Shown: positions 24,270 to 33,648 of the stretch, piece by piece | Layout: every line of letters starts with the position of its first letter | How positions within the stretch are numbered: the first letter of the stretch is position 1 | Assembly (NCBI GenBank): GCA_028278625.1 | Contig: JANQDY010000068.1 | Coordinates: 1-33,648 of the forward strand | Source: Thermodesulfobacteriota bacterium | GTDB taxonomy: Bacteria; Desulfobacterota; DSM-4660; Desulfatiglandales; Desulfatiglandaceae | Length of the DNA stretch: 33,648 nucleotides | Direction: 5' to 3' | Translations under genes and position numbers: made by a program | The notes under the pieces: generated by a model | What the model was told of the DNA's origin: nothing | What the model saw: only the letters and a program-made list of their open reading frames with translations | The model's database searches: none

Positions 24270-25904
24270 ATGACGTTTTGTATTTCCAATTGTTTGAAAA
24301 ATGCCATGCGGTTATGGTTTCCGCTCCTGATCATCTTCCATTTTTCAATTGCGTTCAGTGCCCCCATACAACATGCAGCCGCTGAACCCTCTCCCGTTTA
24401 CCATCTCACGGTTCTTTTTACCAATGATTCTCACGGGCACCCGGTGAAATTTTCCAGCCATTCCGTACCGGATGTGGGGGGTCTTCCGGCTCGTGCCACC
24501 GTGGTAAAGGAAATCAGAAAGAGCGAACAAAACGTGCTGCTACTGGATGCCGGTGACATCAACACCGGTCAGTCGGTCTCCAATTTCTTCAAGGCGAAAC
24601 CGGACATCCTCGGGTACAACTACCTGGGGTATGATGCCATGGCTCTTGGAAATCATGAATTTGACCATCCCATTCATGTGCTAAGGGAACAGATGGATCT
24701 GGCCCAATTTCCCTTCCTTTCAGCCAATATAAGAACCCTGGATGGCAAGCTTCTGGCAATCCCTTACCTGATCAAAGGGTTTCCGGGATTCAAAGCGGCT
24801 GTTTTCGGGATTACCGGCACTGAAACGCGGATGAGCGCCGACCCTGATCATGTGAGGGATCTCATCTTTGACGATGAAGTGATGGTGGCGAAAAAGCTGG
24901 TTCCCTACCTCAAGGAGCGGGCCGATGTGATCATCGCCCTCACCCATCTGGGCATCTATGATGATGAAAACCGGGGTTCCAGACGACTGGCGATCCAGGT
25001 TCCGGGAATCGACCTCATTGTTGACGGTCATACCCATTCCCGCCTGGAAGCGCCCGTGATCATTGACCGTCCCGGTTCAGGACCTCCGACGCTGATTGTT
25101 CATGCGTGGCAGTGGGGGCTGGTCCTCGGGAGAATCGATCTGTCGATTCAGGACAAGGAAGTCATTGATTATCGAATGGAAATGATCCCCATCAACCTGA
25201 AACGGATTAAGAAAGGGCCTGACGGGAGTAAGACATTTGAGTATGTGGGAAAACCGATTGCAGAGGACCCGGAACTTCTGTCACTGCTTCAGCCTTATGC
25301 GGACAAGGTGCATCGATTCCTTTCGGAAACCATCGGTTATGCGCAAGGTCCCTTTGATAATGAAGGGGGAAGATACCGGGAAACGGCCCTGGGGGACCTG
25401 GTGGCGGATGCCATGCGCTGGTATTTGAGACGCTTTGAACCGGACTTTGCCCTGACCAACAGCGGCGCCATTCGTGAAGGCATTTCCGAAGGGCCCATCT
25501 CCAGGGAGACCATCTATGATACGCTTCCTTTTGACAGTTCACTGGTCTTCATGAATCTGAAAGGCGCTCAGGTGGAAGCCCTCTTTGACTTTATCGGCAC
25601 CATCGCGCCCGGGGACGGCGCTTTTCCACAGGTGTCCCATGGCATCAATTTTACCATGGATCTCAAAAGGAAGACCTGCAAAAACGTCCTCATCAACGGC
25701 AAACCCATCGATCCGGACCGATCCTACGGCGTGGTAACCAATTCATATCTGGCAAGAGGGGGCGACGGCTATGCCGTCTTTACCGGAGCCAAAGACCAGT
25801 TTGATGCATCCGTGTTCATGAGAGGCGCCATGACCGACTACATCAGGGGGTTCAAGGAGAACCTTGTTCCCAGAGTCCACGGCAGGATAAAGGTATTGCA
25901 CTGA
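24270..25904 (+). CDS. Exported 5'-nucleotidase / UshA-like metallophosphoesterase
   Basis: This 544-residue protein has a signal peptide (hydrophobic stretch LWFPLLIIFHFSIAFSA, cleavage near AAAEP). A calcineurin-like catalytic domain follows with FTNDSHGHP, LDAGDINTG, GNHEFDHP, THLGIYDD and GHTHSRLE, which give the two-metal ligands and the Asn-His pair. The C-terminal 5'-nucleotidase domain (~340-540) carries TNSGAIREG and the substrate-stacking region NSYLARGGDGY. The family removes phosphate from nucleotides, UDP-sugars or 2',3'-cyclic nucleotides in the periplasm. I place the start at the ATG at 24270 behind AAAGG; the GTG at 24267 and an ATG at 24306 are alternatives. It diverges from the exported dikinase gene, and the SNF2 gene follows after 29 nt. 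Confidence 0.93.
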   Translation: MTFCISNCLKNAMRLWFPLLIIFHFSIAFSAPIQHAAAEPSPVYHLTVLFTNDSHGHPVKFSSHSVPDVGGLPARATVVKEIRKSEQNVLLLDAGDINTGQSVSNFFKAKPDILGYNYLGYDAMALGNHEFDHPIHVLREQMDLAQFPFLSANIRTLDGKLLAIPYLIKGFPGFKAAVFGITGTETRMSADPDHVRDLIFDDEVMVAKKLVPYLKERADVIIALTHLGIYDDENRGSRRLAIQVPGIDLIVDGHTHSRLEAPVIIDRPGSGPPTLIVHAWQWGLVLGRIDLSIQDKEVIDYRMEMIPINLKRIKKGPDGSKTFEYVGKPIAEDPELLSLLQPYADKVHRFLSETIGYAQGPFDNEGGRYRETALGDLVADAMRWYLRRFEPDFALTNSGAIREGISEGPISRETIYDTLPFDSSLVFMNLKGAQVEALFDFIGTIAPGDGAFPQVSHGINFTMDLKRKTCKNVLINGKPIDPDRSYGVVTNSYLARGGDGYAVFTGAKDQFDASVFMRGAMTDYIRGFKENLVPRVHGRIKVLH

Positions 25905-25933
25905 GAACCCACATTATTGAAGAGCCCACTTCC

Positions 25934-28900
25934 ATGAACGCAGAAGAGAACAGCTCAGAATACCGTGCTCAACAAGTGGAATTCTTTCGCCATGGTATGG
26001 CCCTCCTCCCTGATCCCCATGACAAAAGACCCGGGATTTCCTTTCTGGTACCGGGAGACGATTTTAGGCTTTCCCAACGGTTTTGCACCTGTCACCTATC
26101 CGAAAACCGCACCTGTCCTCATTTGAAGGAACTCACCAGGATTTTCAAGGCGTTCGAAAAGAAATCCACCGGCGATAGTTTTGAAGCGACTTTAACAGCC
26201 AGCATCTGGTATCGTCTTGCCCTCATTTTGGGGGAATCCGCCAAAGAATCCTCCAAATCGGTGCGTTTTAAGGCCAAGGCCGAAGATAATCAGCGCATCA
26301 CAAGCGCTGTTGGCGCTGATGGAGACCCCCTGGTGCAGTACTATTCCGTTAATGATGACCGGCACCGTTTTCTGGAACGCTGCACCCTTGAGGCTCACCC
26401 TGAGAATGCACCCACAAGGGCTTGGGTCCTTTCCCGGCTGTCGGATCTCACCCGGACCGATAATGAGCGGATGATGAACGCACAGGGGTTTAAAACCCGC
26501 AAACAGGCCTTTGAAGACGGTTTCTGGTACAAATGCGCCTATCACTGTTTCAGGGAATTCGGAAACGGGACCTTGGATAACCATGGATGTACATTTGAAC
26601 CGTCCATCTCGAAGGAAACCGGACGTTTTACGGTCTCCTGTCTCTCTGGCAATGGGGAACCCCTGATCCGTTTCTTCATCCCCCGCAACAAGGTCAAAAA
26701 GGTACTTTCGACATTCAAGGATCAACTCCCCAATCAGCACAAACTGGCCATCCATCCAATTCCGTTACAGTCCATATTCAAAATCACCCGGAATACGGAA
26801 CTGGACCTGGAGATCAGGCCCCAGATTCAGCTCATTCAGGAAAACGGAGAAGAGAAATTTTTCGAAAACAGCGAACTTGCCAAGTTCACCTACGGAAACC
26901 TGGTCTACATCCGGGAAATGGGCATCATGGCGGAACTGGAAATGGCGGACAGACCGAGAAAATTCAGCTCGCCCGTCAAGATGGTCCTCAAAAAATCCCA
27001 GATACCCCTCTTTCTGGAGACCCATGAGGCGGATCTCAAAGAAGGCCCATTTCTGGTGGACGACACGGTCAAGGGACTCAGGATTTTCAGGGAATTCGAC
27101 CGTATCGAAATCAGGCCCGAAGCCATGGACCGTGACTGGTGCTGGCTCTCAATCCGATACGGTTTCGGCAATCTGGATATTTCGCTCACGGAGATTCTGA
27201 AGACCCGGAAAAACGGGCAACGCTACCTCAACACCGAAGCGGGCTGGATCGACTGCGCATCCGAAGCATTCGGCCACCTGTGGAACATGGAAAAACGCAT
27301 TCCGTCTCAACAAAAGCGTGAATCAGAAGATCATATCCGCATCTCCCGCATGGATCTGTTTCGTTTTCAGGCCCAGGGCCTTGAGACACCCACCATCACG
27401 GGGGAGGACGGATCGGCCGGCCTGGTCCGGAAAATGCTCGCCTTAAAACCGGCGGAGCCCTTGCCCCACCCCGCGGGACTCGGTTCCGTGCTGCGCCCCT
27501 ATCAGGCCCTTGGCACCGAGTGGATCCATTTTCTGTATCAAAACGGATTCGGCGGTCTCCTCTGCGACGATATGGGGCTGGGTAAAACCCACGAGGTCAT
27601 GGCTTTCATGGTTGGGTTGATGGAAAAAGAGACCCCCGAGGCCCCTTTTCTGGTGGTGTGTCCTACCACGGTCCTGAGCCACTGGAAAAACATCATCGGC
27701 CGATATGCCCCGACCCTTCGGCCCGCCATCTACCATGGACAGCAAAGGGATCTTGCAAAAGCTCTCGAAGCGCATCCCCTGCTCCTCACCTCTTACGGCA
27801 TCCTGAGACGTGATATTGAGGACCTTTCGGCCCTTTCTTTCAGTGTGACGGTCTTTGATGAGATTCAAAACCTCAAGAATACCCAGACACAGCTCTATCA
27901 ATGCGCCAGGAGGATCCGGTCCCCGATGAAATTGGGCCTCACGGGGACGCCCATTGAAAACCGCCTTGGGGAGTTGAAAGCCCTCATGGACCTGACCCTG
28001 CCGGGATACTTGGGGAAAGATGCCCACTTTGAAAGCCGGTACGTGAAACCGATCGAAAACCGGGAAGACGAAACCCGGAGGGCACAGCTTTCGGCCCTCA
28101 TACGGCCCTTTACCCTGCGCCGCACCAAAGAGAGTGTATTAGGGGATCTTCCGGACAAAATAGAAGACATCCGCACCTGTGAGCTTTCGGAAGATCAGGT
28201 GAAGCTATACCGTGACGCCATCGCCAAAAGAGGCGCCGAACTTGTAGGCGACCTCAGAAAAGAGAATAAAACCATCCCCTATATCCACATTTTCGCTCTT
28301 TTAAACCTGCTCAAACAGATCTGCAATCATCCGGCCCTGCTAAAGGACCACGCCGACGACTACCAAAACCTTGCGTCGGGAAAATGGGACCTGTTCAAGG
28401 AGCTTCTCGCGGAAAGCCTCGAAAGCGGTCAGAAGGTGGTGGTTTACAGCCAGTTTCTCGGCATGATCGAAATCGTTGAAAAATATCTCACCCAAACGGC
28501 TAGTGATTTCGTATCGCTTACCGGGAAGACAGCCAACCGTGAAAGCGTCATTCAACGGTTCAATGAAGATCCCCAATGCCGTGTTTTCGTGGGGAGTCTC
28601 AAGGCAGGCGGCGTGGGCATCGATCTGGTGGCGGCCTCGGTGGTGATTCACTATGACCGATGGTGGAACGCCGCAAAAGAAGATCAGGCCACGGACCGGG
28701 TTCACCGCATCGGGCAGAAAAGGGGCGTTCAGGTCTTTAAACTGGTGACCGAAGGGACCCTTGAAGAGAAGATCGCCGCCATGATCGCAAAAAAACGGAA
28801 TCTCATGGACAGCGTGGTCAAAGAAAGCGACCCGGGCCTGATGAAGAGCTTTACCAGGGAAGAACTCATCCAACTGCTGGAGATCCCCGGCAATGAACCG

Positions 28901-28936
28901 CCACCGCCGTTTCCGGGGGAGTGGAACTCCGATTAG
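25934..28936 (+). CDS. SWIM zinc-finger SNF2-family helicase/ATPase
   Basis: This 1000-residue protein has a SWIM zinc finger at Cys51-x-Cys53-x7-Cys61-x-His63. A ~430-residue bacterial SNF2-associated region follows. The SNF2 motor starts near 515: Walker A DMGLGKT at 546-552, DEIQ at 642-645, LTGTP at 669-673, YSQFLG at 838-843, KAGGVGIDL, and motif VI QATDRVHRIGQ at 918-928. These motors move along double-stranded DNA using ATP; bacterial members include RapA-like and defence-linked proteins. The job of this one is not evident. It follows the nucleotidase by 29 nt with a weak ribosome-binding site, so co-transcription is likely but a functional link is not. It ends tail to tail with the chemoreceptor gene, with no clear terminator in the 44-bp gap. 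Confidence 0.93.
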   Translation: MNAEENSSEYRAQQVEFFRHGMALLPDPHDKRPGISFLVPGDDFRLSQRFCTCHLSENRTCPHLKELTRIFKAFEKKSTGDSFEATLTASIWYRLALILGESAKESSKSVRFKAKAEDNQRITSAVGADGDPLVQYYSVNDDRHRFLERCTLEAHPENAPTRAWVLSRLSDLTRTDNERMMNAQGFKTRKQAFEDGFWYKCAYHCFREFGNGTLDNHGCTFEPSISKETGRFTVSCLSGNGEPLIRFFIPRNKVKKVLSTFKDQLPNQHKLAIHPIPLQSIFKITRNTELDLEIRPQIQLIQENGEEKFFENSELAKFTYGNLVYIREMGIMAELEMADRPRKFSSPVKMVLKKSQIPLFLETHEADLKEGPFLVDDTVKGLRIFREFDRIEIRPEAMDRDWCWLSIRYGFGNLDISLTEILKTRKNGQRYLNTEAGWIDCASEAFGHLWNMEKRIPSQQKRESEDHIRISRMDLFRFQAQGLETPTITGEDGSAGLVRKMLALKPAEPLPHPAGLGSVLRPYQALGTEWIHFLYQNGFGGLLCDDMGLGKTHEVMAFMVGLMEKETPEAPFLVVCPTTVLSHWKNIIGRYAPTLRPAIYHGQQRDLAKALEAHPLLLTSYGILRRDIEDLSALSFSVTVFDEIQNLKNTQTQLYQCARRIRSPMKLGLTGTPIENRLGELKALMDLTLPGYLGKDAHFESRYVKPIENREDETRRAQLSALIRPFTLRRTKESVLGDLPDKIEDIRTCELSEDQVKLYRDAIAKRGAELVGDLRKENKTIPYIHIFALLNLLKQICNHPALLKDHADDYQNLASGKWDLFKELLAESLESGQKVVVYSQFLGMIEIVEKYLTQTASDFVSLTGKTANRESVIQRFNEDPQCRVFVGSLKAGGVGIDLVAASVVIHYDRWWNAAKEDQATDRVHRIGQKRGVQVFKLVTEGTLEEKIAAMIAKKRNLMDSVVKESDPGLMKSFTREELIQLLEIPGNEPPPPFPGEWNSD

Positions 28937-28980
28937 TGATGCGTCAAACCTTCACCCCCCTTGCCTATCATGAAACCGGG

Positions 28981-31900
28981 TTAGAAATCTTTTAAATCGC
29001 CGTCATCAAAGGGAATGATCTCTTCGGGAGTTCCTGCCTTTTCATGGCCCTTTTCCGCTGTCTTTGCAGGAGACGGCAGGGCAGCCGGTTTGCGGTTTCC
29101 GGTTTTGCCCATATCCGCCGCCATGTCAAACCGATCGTTGGTATCCACCTGCTCCGTTTCAGTTGCTTTCTGGCCTTCTACGATTTCCAGCAGGATCCCC
29201 ACCATCCTCTTCAATTCTTCGGATTGGGAGGAGAGTTCCTCGGTTCCCGCCGCATTGGTCTGAACGACCTTGTCCATCTCGGCCACGGCCGTATTGACCT
29301 GTTCCAGGCCCTGAGACTGTTCATTGGAAGCAGTGGAAATCTCACTCACAATTTCTCCCACCCTGGAAGCGCTCTCCGCCACCGCACTGAAATTGGTGCC
29401 GGTCTTTGTGACCAGATCCGAACCCCTGTTGACCTTCTGAATGGTGCCGTCGATGAGTCCTGCGGTGTTTTTCGCCGCTTCGGCGGCCCTCAGAGCCAGG
29501 TTCCTTACCTCATCGGCCACCACCGCAAAGCCCGCACCCGCCTCGCCGGCCCGGGCCGCCTCGACCGCAGCATTTAAGGCCAGGAGATTGGTCTGGAAGG
29601 CAATCTCATCGATGGTCTTCACAATCTTGGATGTCTCCTCGCTCGCCTTGCTGATCTCTTCCATGGAAGATGTCAAATCATTCATGGAATCGCCGGCCTG
29701 GCCCACGATCCCGTTGGCCTCTACCATGAGATCGTCCGCCTGGTTTGCGTTGCTGGCGTTGGTCTTGGTCATGCTTGCGATTTCCTCAAGGGAGGAGGAG
29801 GTCTCTTCCAGGCTGGCCGCCTGTTCGCTGGCACCTTCGGCGATCTGCTGGCTCGCGCCCGCAACCCTATCGGCGCCGTCCCTCAAGCCGTTAATCACCT
29901 GTATGAATCTTTCCTTGACCCCCATCAGTTCATTGGTACTGAAGGACTTCAACCCCTGGAATATCTCCTTGAACGGACGGGTGATGGAACTTGCCAATAG
30001 AAAGGAGACCGCCAGCGCAAGCAGGATGGCAACGATGATGCCGCCGATGATCATGTATGAGGCCCTGTCGGCGGTGGCAACGGCTTCGGCCTGCCGTTTC
30101 TCCAGAAGTGCCTGTTCCCTGCCCATGAAGGTGGTCATCTGATCTCTGAATTTGTCGAAGTAGACCTTCCCCTTGGCCTGTCCCACCAGCTTGGCCATGT
30201 CGTTCATGGTTTTTGAATCACCGATCTGCCGGCGAAGTGCAATAGTGGGTTCCGTTACATTCTTCTGCCACTCATCAATGGTGGTTTTGGCCTCCCCAAG
30301 GAGCTTCACCTGGGACGGATTGTCGCGAACGGTCTTTTGGAGCGTTGCCACATGTTCGTTGAACTCTTTCACACCCTCCGAATAGGGCTTCAGGAATTCC
30401 TCTTTTCCCGCAAGGAGATACCCCCGCATGCCCGTCTCCATATCCACCGCCGTGGCCAGTATGTGGTTTGCTTCGGCGATGATTTCGTGGGTATGCTCCA
30501 CCCATCCGGCGGTATCGGAGATCAGCTTTCTTTTGACGGCCGCAGCCGCGGTCGCTTCTTTTGCGGCCTTCTCCCGTTTTGCCAGCAGTTTCTCTTCCCG
30601 CTCGGAAAATGTCGCCATCTGAGAGCGGAATTTGTCAAAATACATCTTCCCCTTTGCCTGTCCCACCAGTTTGGCCATGTCGTTCATGGTTTTTGAATCA
30701 CCGATCTTTCTGCGAAGTGCAAGATTGTGCTCTGCAACGTTTGTTTGCCACTCATCGATGGTGTCCTTGATTTCCTCAAGGAGCTTCACCTGGGACGGAT
30801 TATCACCAACGGTCTTTTTAAGGGATGCCACCAGTTCATTGAACGCTTTCTGTCCCGACGTGTAGGGCTCCAGAAATTCTTCTTCGCCCGCAAGAAGATA
30901 CCCCCGCAGGCCCGTCACCATATCCACCGCCGTGGCCGCAACACTTCTCGCTTCAAAGATAACCTTGTAAGTATGGTCCACCATTCGGGCGGTTTCTGAA
31001 ATCAGCTTTCTCCTCTCACCCGCTGAAGCGGTCGCTTTTTCGGCGGCCTCCTGCCGCTGGGCCATCAGTTTCTCTTCCCTCTCCAGGAAGGTGGCCATCT
31101 GAGAGCGGAATTTGTCAAAGTATCGCTTCTCCTCGGCCTGTCCCACCAGTTTGGCCATGTCGTTCATGGCTTTTGCGTCGCCGATCTGCCGGCGAAGTGC
31201 AATGGTAGGTTCCGTTACATTCTTCTGCCACTCATCGATAGTGGTTTTGGCCTCCCCAAGGAGCTTCACCTGGGACGGATTGTCACTAACGCTCTTTAGA
31301 AGGGACGTCACCAGCTGGTCGAACTCCTTCTGTGCCGACTTGTAGGGCTCCAGGAATTCCTCTTTCCCCGCAAGGAGATACCCCCGCATGCCCGTCTCCA
31401 TGTCAACCGCGGAGGACACAATCCGGTTGGCGACGGCGATCACCTGGTAGATATGCTCCACCCGCGTTGCGGTACCGGCGATCAGGTTTCTCTTGACACC
31501 CACTGCGGCGGTCGCTTGCTTGAGGGCCTCCTGCCGTTCCGCCATCAGTTTCTTTTCTCTCTCGAGGAAACGCGCCATCTGCGAGCGGAATTTGTCAAAG
31601 TATGCTCTTCCCTTGCCTTCTTTCTCCTGTTGTACCACGTCATTCATGGTAGCCCCTGTTCCCTGCTGAACTTCCCTACGAAGGCGAATGGCAGGTTCGG
31701 TAACCTCTTTCTGCCACTCATCCATGGTGGCGTTGGCTTCACCAAGGAGCTTTACCTGGGACGGGCTGTCATGGACGCTCTTTTGAAGAGATGCCATCAG
31801 TTCATTGAACTCTTCCTGGCTGGACTTGTAGGGTTCCAGAAATTCTTCGTTGCCCGCAAGGAGGTACCCTCGCAGGCCCGTCTCCATATCCACCGCGGAG

Positions 31901-33516
31901 GAGACAATCCGGTTGGCGGTCACCATGACCTGATAAGTATGGTCCACCCATTTTGCGGTATCCGAAATCACCTTGTTTTGCGCCTCATTCTCAATGGTGG
32001 CTTTCTCGGCAGCCTCCTGCCGTTCCACCATCAGTTTCTTTTCCCGCTCAATGAAAGTGGCCATTTGAGAACGGAATCTTTCGAAATATACCTTCCCCCT
32101 GGCCTGTCCAACAAGTCTAGCCATATCATCCATGGTTCTTGCATCACCGATCTTTCTCCTAAGTGCAATGGCGGGCTCCGTTACGTTTTTCTGCCATTGA
32201 TCGATGGTGGTTTTGGCTTCCCCGAGGAGTTTTACCTGGGCAGGGTTGTCACTAACGGTCTTTCGAAGGAACGGCACCAGGTCATTGAGGCTTTTCTGAC
32301 CCGATTTATAGGGATCCAGGAATTCTTCCTTGCCGGCCAGGAGGTATCCCCGCAAGCCCGTCTGCATTTCAACCGCGGAGGAGACAATCCGGTTGGCGGC
32401 CTCCATTACATGATAGGTGTGATCAACCTGTTCGACCGTATTGGAGATCAGCCGGCTTTGCACCTCGTCTTCAGCGGCGGCCTTTTTGGCGTCCTCCTGC
32501 CGCTGGGCCATCAAGTTCTCTTCCCTCCCGATAAAGGTACCAATTTGATCCCTGAATTTGTCGAAGTACACCTTCCCCCTTGCCGTTCCCACGAGATCCG
32601 CCATATCATCCATGGTTTCCGCGTCGCCTATCTCTCTCCGAAGCGCAATGGCGGGCTCCGTTACGCGTTTCTGCCACTGATCAATGGTGGTTTTGGCTTC
32701 CCCGAGGAGCTTCACCTGGGCCGGGTTGTCACCAACGCTCTTTTGAAGGGACGCCACCAGTTGGTTGAAGTTTTTCTGGCCCGATTTATAGGGACCCAGG
32801 AAATCTTCCTTGCCAGCCAGGAGGTAGCCCCGCATGCCCGTCTCCATATCCACCGCGGAGGAGACAATCCGATCCGCAACCTCCAAGACATGAAATGTAT
32901 GATCCACCCATTTGGCGGTATCGGTAATCAGTTGGCTCAGGGTTTCGTTTTCCGCGGCGGCCTTCTTGGCGGCCTCCTGCCGCTGGGCCATCAGTTTCTC
33001 TTCCCTCCCGATAAAGGTACCAATTTGATCCCTGAATTTGTCGAAGTACACCTTCCCCTTTGCTTCTCCCACCAGGTCCGCCATATCATCCATGGTTTCC
33101 GCGTCACCGATCTCTCGCCGAAGGGCAATGGCGGGCTCTGTTAGGTTTTTCTGCCACTCATCAATGGTGGTTTTGGCCTCCCCAAGGAGCTTTACCTGGG
33201 CCGGGTTGTCATCAACAGTCTTTTGAAGGGACGCCACCAATTGGTTGAACTCCTTCTGGCCCGCCTTATAGGGATTCAGAAAATCCTCCTTGCCGGCCAG
33301 GAGGTATCCCCGCATGCCCGTCTCCATATCCACCGCGGAGGAGACAATCCGGTTGGCGGTCCCGATGACCTCGTTGGTATGTTCCACCCACTTGTTTGTC
33401 TCTATCAAAGAATTAAGACTGTTGATGCTGATATAACCGAGCACCACCATCAAAATCAGAGTGATACAACTTCCCAAAATGATCTTTGCTTTTAGGCCCA
33501 ATTTCTTAAAACCCAT
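28981..33516 (-). CDS. Methyl-accepting chemotaxis protein with seven tandem CHASE3-like sensor units
   Basis: This 1511-residue protein has one membrane segment at ~11-33, then a periplasmic part of seven tandem units (residues 40-199, 200-359, 360-519, 520-681, 682-841, 842-1001, 1002-~1150). The second membrane segment is at ~1153-1176. A degenerate HAMP-like linker ([15 protein letters not shown]) and a full signalling helix follow; the tip [19 protein letters not shown] is at ~1302-1320. Glu/Gln-rich flanks ([30 protein letters not shown]) are likely methylation sites. Units share an [17 protein letters not shown] core typical of CHASE3. A CHASE3 domain normally occurs once. Chemoreceptors control CheA through CheW and so steer motility or other outputs. 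GGGAGG lies 7 nt before the ATG. No che gene is in the window, and the signal is unknown. Confidence 0.93.
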   Translation of the reverse strand: MGFKKLGLKAKIILGSCITLILMVVLGYISINSLNSLIETNKWVEHTNEVIGTANRIVSSAVDMETGMRGYLLAGKEDFLNPYKAGQKEFNQLVASLQKTVDDNPAQVKLLGEAKTTIDEWQKNLTEPAIALRREIGDAETMDDMADLVGEAKGKVYFDKFRDQIGTFIGREEKLMAQRQEAAKKAAAENETLSQLITDTAKWVDHTFHVLEVADRIVSSAVDMETGMRGYLLAGKEDFLGPYKSGQKNFNQLVASLQKSVGDNPAQVKLLGEAKTTIDQWQKRVTEPAIALRREIGDAETMDDMADLVGTARGKVYFDKFRDQIGTFIGREENLMAQRQEDAKKAAAEDEVQSRLISNTVEQVDHTYHVMEAANRIVSSAVEMQTGLRGYLLAGKEEFLDPYKSGQKSLNDLVPFLRKTVSDNPAQVKLLGEAKTTIDQWQKNVTEPAIALRRKIGDARTMDDMARLVGQARGKVYFERFRSQMATFIEREKKLMVERQEAAEKATIENEAQNKVISDTAKWVDHTYQVMVTANRIVSSAVDMETGLRGYLLAGNEEFLEPYKSSQEEFNELMASLQKSVHDSPSQVKLLGEANATMDEWQKEVTEPAIRLRREVQQGTGATMNDVVQQEKEGKGRAYFDKFRSQMARFLEREKKLMAERQEALKQATAAVGVKRNLIAGTATRVEHIYQVIAVANRIVSSAVDMETGMRGYLLAGKEEFLEPYKSAQKEFDQLVTSLLKSVSDNPSQVKLLGEAKTTIDEWQKNVTEPTIALRRQIGDAKAMNDMAKLVGQAEEKRYFDKFRSQMATFLEREEKLMAQRQEAAEKATASAGERRKLISETARMVDHTYKVIFEARSVAATAVDMVTGLRGYLLAGEEEFLEPYTSGQKAFNELVASLKKTVGDNPSQVKLLEEIKDTIDEWQTNVAEHNLALRRKIGDSKTMNDMAKLVGQAKGKMYFDKFRSQMATFSEREEKLLAKREKAAKEATAAAAVKRKLISDTAGWVEHTHEIIAEANHILATAVDMETGMRGYLLAGKEEFLKPYSEGVKEFNEHVATLQKTVRDNPSQVKLLGEAKTTIDEWQKNVTEPTIALRRQIGDSKTMNDMAKLVGQAKGKVYFDKFRDQMTTFMGREQALLEKRQAEAVATADRASYMIIGGIIVAILLALAVSFLLASSITRPFKEIFQGLKSFSTNELMGVKERFIQVINGLRDGADRVAGASQQIAEGASEQAASLEETSSSLEEIASMTKTNASNANQADDLMVEANGIVGQAGDSMNDLTSSMEEISKASEETSKIVKTIDEIAFQTNLLALNAAVEAARAGEAGAGFAVVADEVRNLALRAAEAAKNTAGLIDGTIQKVNRGSDLVTKTGTNFSAVAESASRVGEIVSEISTASNEQSQGLEQVNTAVAEMDKVVQTNAAGTEELSSQSEELKRMVGILLEIVEGQKATETEQVDTNDRFDMAADMGKTGNRKPAALPSPAKTAEKGHEKAGTPEEIIPFDDGDLKDF
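30034..33399 (-). repeat. Seven tandem ~480-bp in-frame repeats inside the chemoreceptor gene
   Basis: The units start at about 33399, 32919, 32439, 31959, 31473, 30993 and 30513 (minus strand). The period is 480 bp, except unit 4, which has 486 bp and carries two extra residues ([10 protein letters not shown] where others have GDAxTMND). Adjacent units can be almost identical at DNA level: 32521-32580 and 33001-33060 differ at about one position. Unit 7 is cut short where the second membrane segment begins. The pattern indicates in-frame tandem duplication with later exchange between copies. Confidence 0.9.
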
Positions 33517-33648
33517 GATTTTTCCTCCCGACTCTTTTGGTCTTAATCACAAATCTCCAGTTCAGAAGTGGATGCGGTACGCAACGCGCCAGGCCCAGAT
33601 CCTCCCGATGCCCCTTACCTGGAAACAGGACACGATTCACCCCGATGC
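33517..33648. promoter_or_regulatory. Upstream region of the chemoreceptor gene, cut by the window edge
   Basis: This holds the chemoreceptor ribosome-binding site (GGGAGG, minus strand) and probably its promoter. I looked for sigma-54 (GG-N10-GC) and flagellar sigma-28 patterns and found neither with correct spacing. No gene is visible in this fragment. Confidence 0.35.

Noticed and set aside
29441..30142. 233-residue open frame on the plus strand
   Set aside because: It is antisense to the signalling domain of the chemoreceptor and is Ala/Ser-rich, which is typical of a shadow frame.
31453..33144. 563-residue open frame on the plus strand
   Set aside because: It lies fully antisense to the chemoreceptor repeats. 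Its periodic sequence mirrors the repeats, it has no ribosome-binding site, and the opposite frame is a clear protein.
33517..33648. Sigma-54 or sigma-28 promoter for the chemoreceptor
   Set aside because: TGGCGCGTTGC-like sequence is present on the minus strand, but the GG-to-GC spacing does not fit sigma-54, and no sigma-28 boxes were found.

Overview
This window most likely comes from a free-living, motile, Gram-negative, anaerobe-like member of the Desulfobacterota (old Deltaproteobacteria). That placement is an inference. It rests on the mix of multi-domain histidine kinases, a large chemoreceptor ending in an acidic ...DDGDLKDF tail, an HAE3-type RND protein, paired thiolase/DUF35 genes, NTT-like nucleotide carriers and moderately GC-rich coding sequence. 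No rRNA, tRNA, CRISPR array or intact mobile element was seen.

Layout. (1) 1-1272: a small accessory patch. It holds a ribbon-helix-helix antitoxin / PIN toxin pair, each gene with one apparent frameshift, followed by about 350 bp without a convincing gene. (2) 10200-1273, minus strand: a probable six-gene signalling/lipid operon. Its order is membrane metallophosphoesterase, acyl-CoA synthetase, PAS-histidine kinase, single-domain response regulator, an RND transporter fused to a histidine kinase, and an orphan periplasmic solute-binding protein. (3) 14379-10369, minus strand: an XRE-cupin regulator, two thiolase-superfamily proteins and two DUF35 zinc-ribbon/OB-fold partners, closed by a strong terminator. 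Both thiolases lack the usual catalytic residues. (4) 24156-14731, minus strand: an exported phosphotransferase of the PEP-synthase/PPDK/glucan-dikinase fold, an NTT-like nucleotide carrier, an L,D-transpeptidase-like protein, and a second NTT-like carrier fused to HEAT repeats and a cyclic-nucleotide domain. (5) 24270-28936, plus strand: an exported 5'-nucleotidase family protein diverging from block 4, then a SWIM-SNF2 helicase. (6) 33516-28981, minus strand: a 1511-residue chemoreceptor whose sensor part is seven tandem CHASE3-like units of about 160 residues.

How they may work together. Block 4 plus the divergent nucleotidase is the best candidate for an undescribed system. An enzyme that should need ATP carries a signal peptide. 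It lies next to two proteins of a nucleotide-exchange family, a cell-wall enzyme and a periplasmic nucleotidase. This suggests nucleotide-dependent phosphorylation or wall modification outside the cytoplasmic membrane, possibly gated by a cyclic nucleotide. In block 2, two paralogous kinase modules, one soluble-sensor type and one attached to a transporter, flank one receiver protein. This suggests that transport of a lipid-like compound is coupled to signalling. These functional links are inferences from gene content and order; the sequence shows only the domains, overlaps and spacings.
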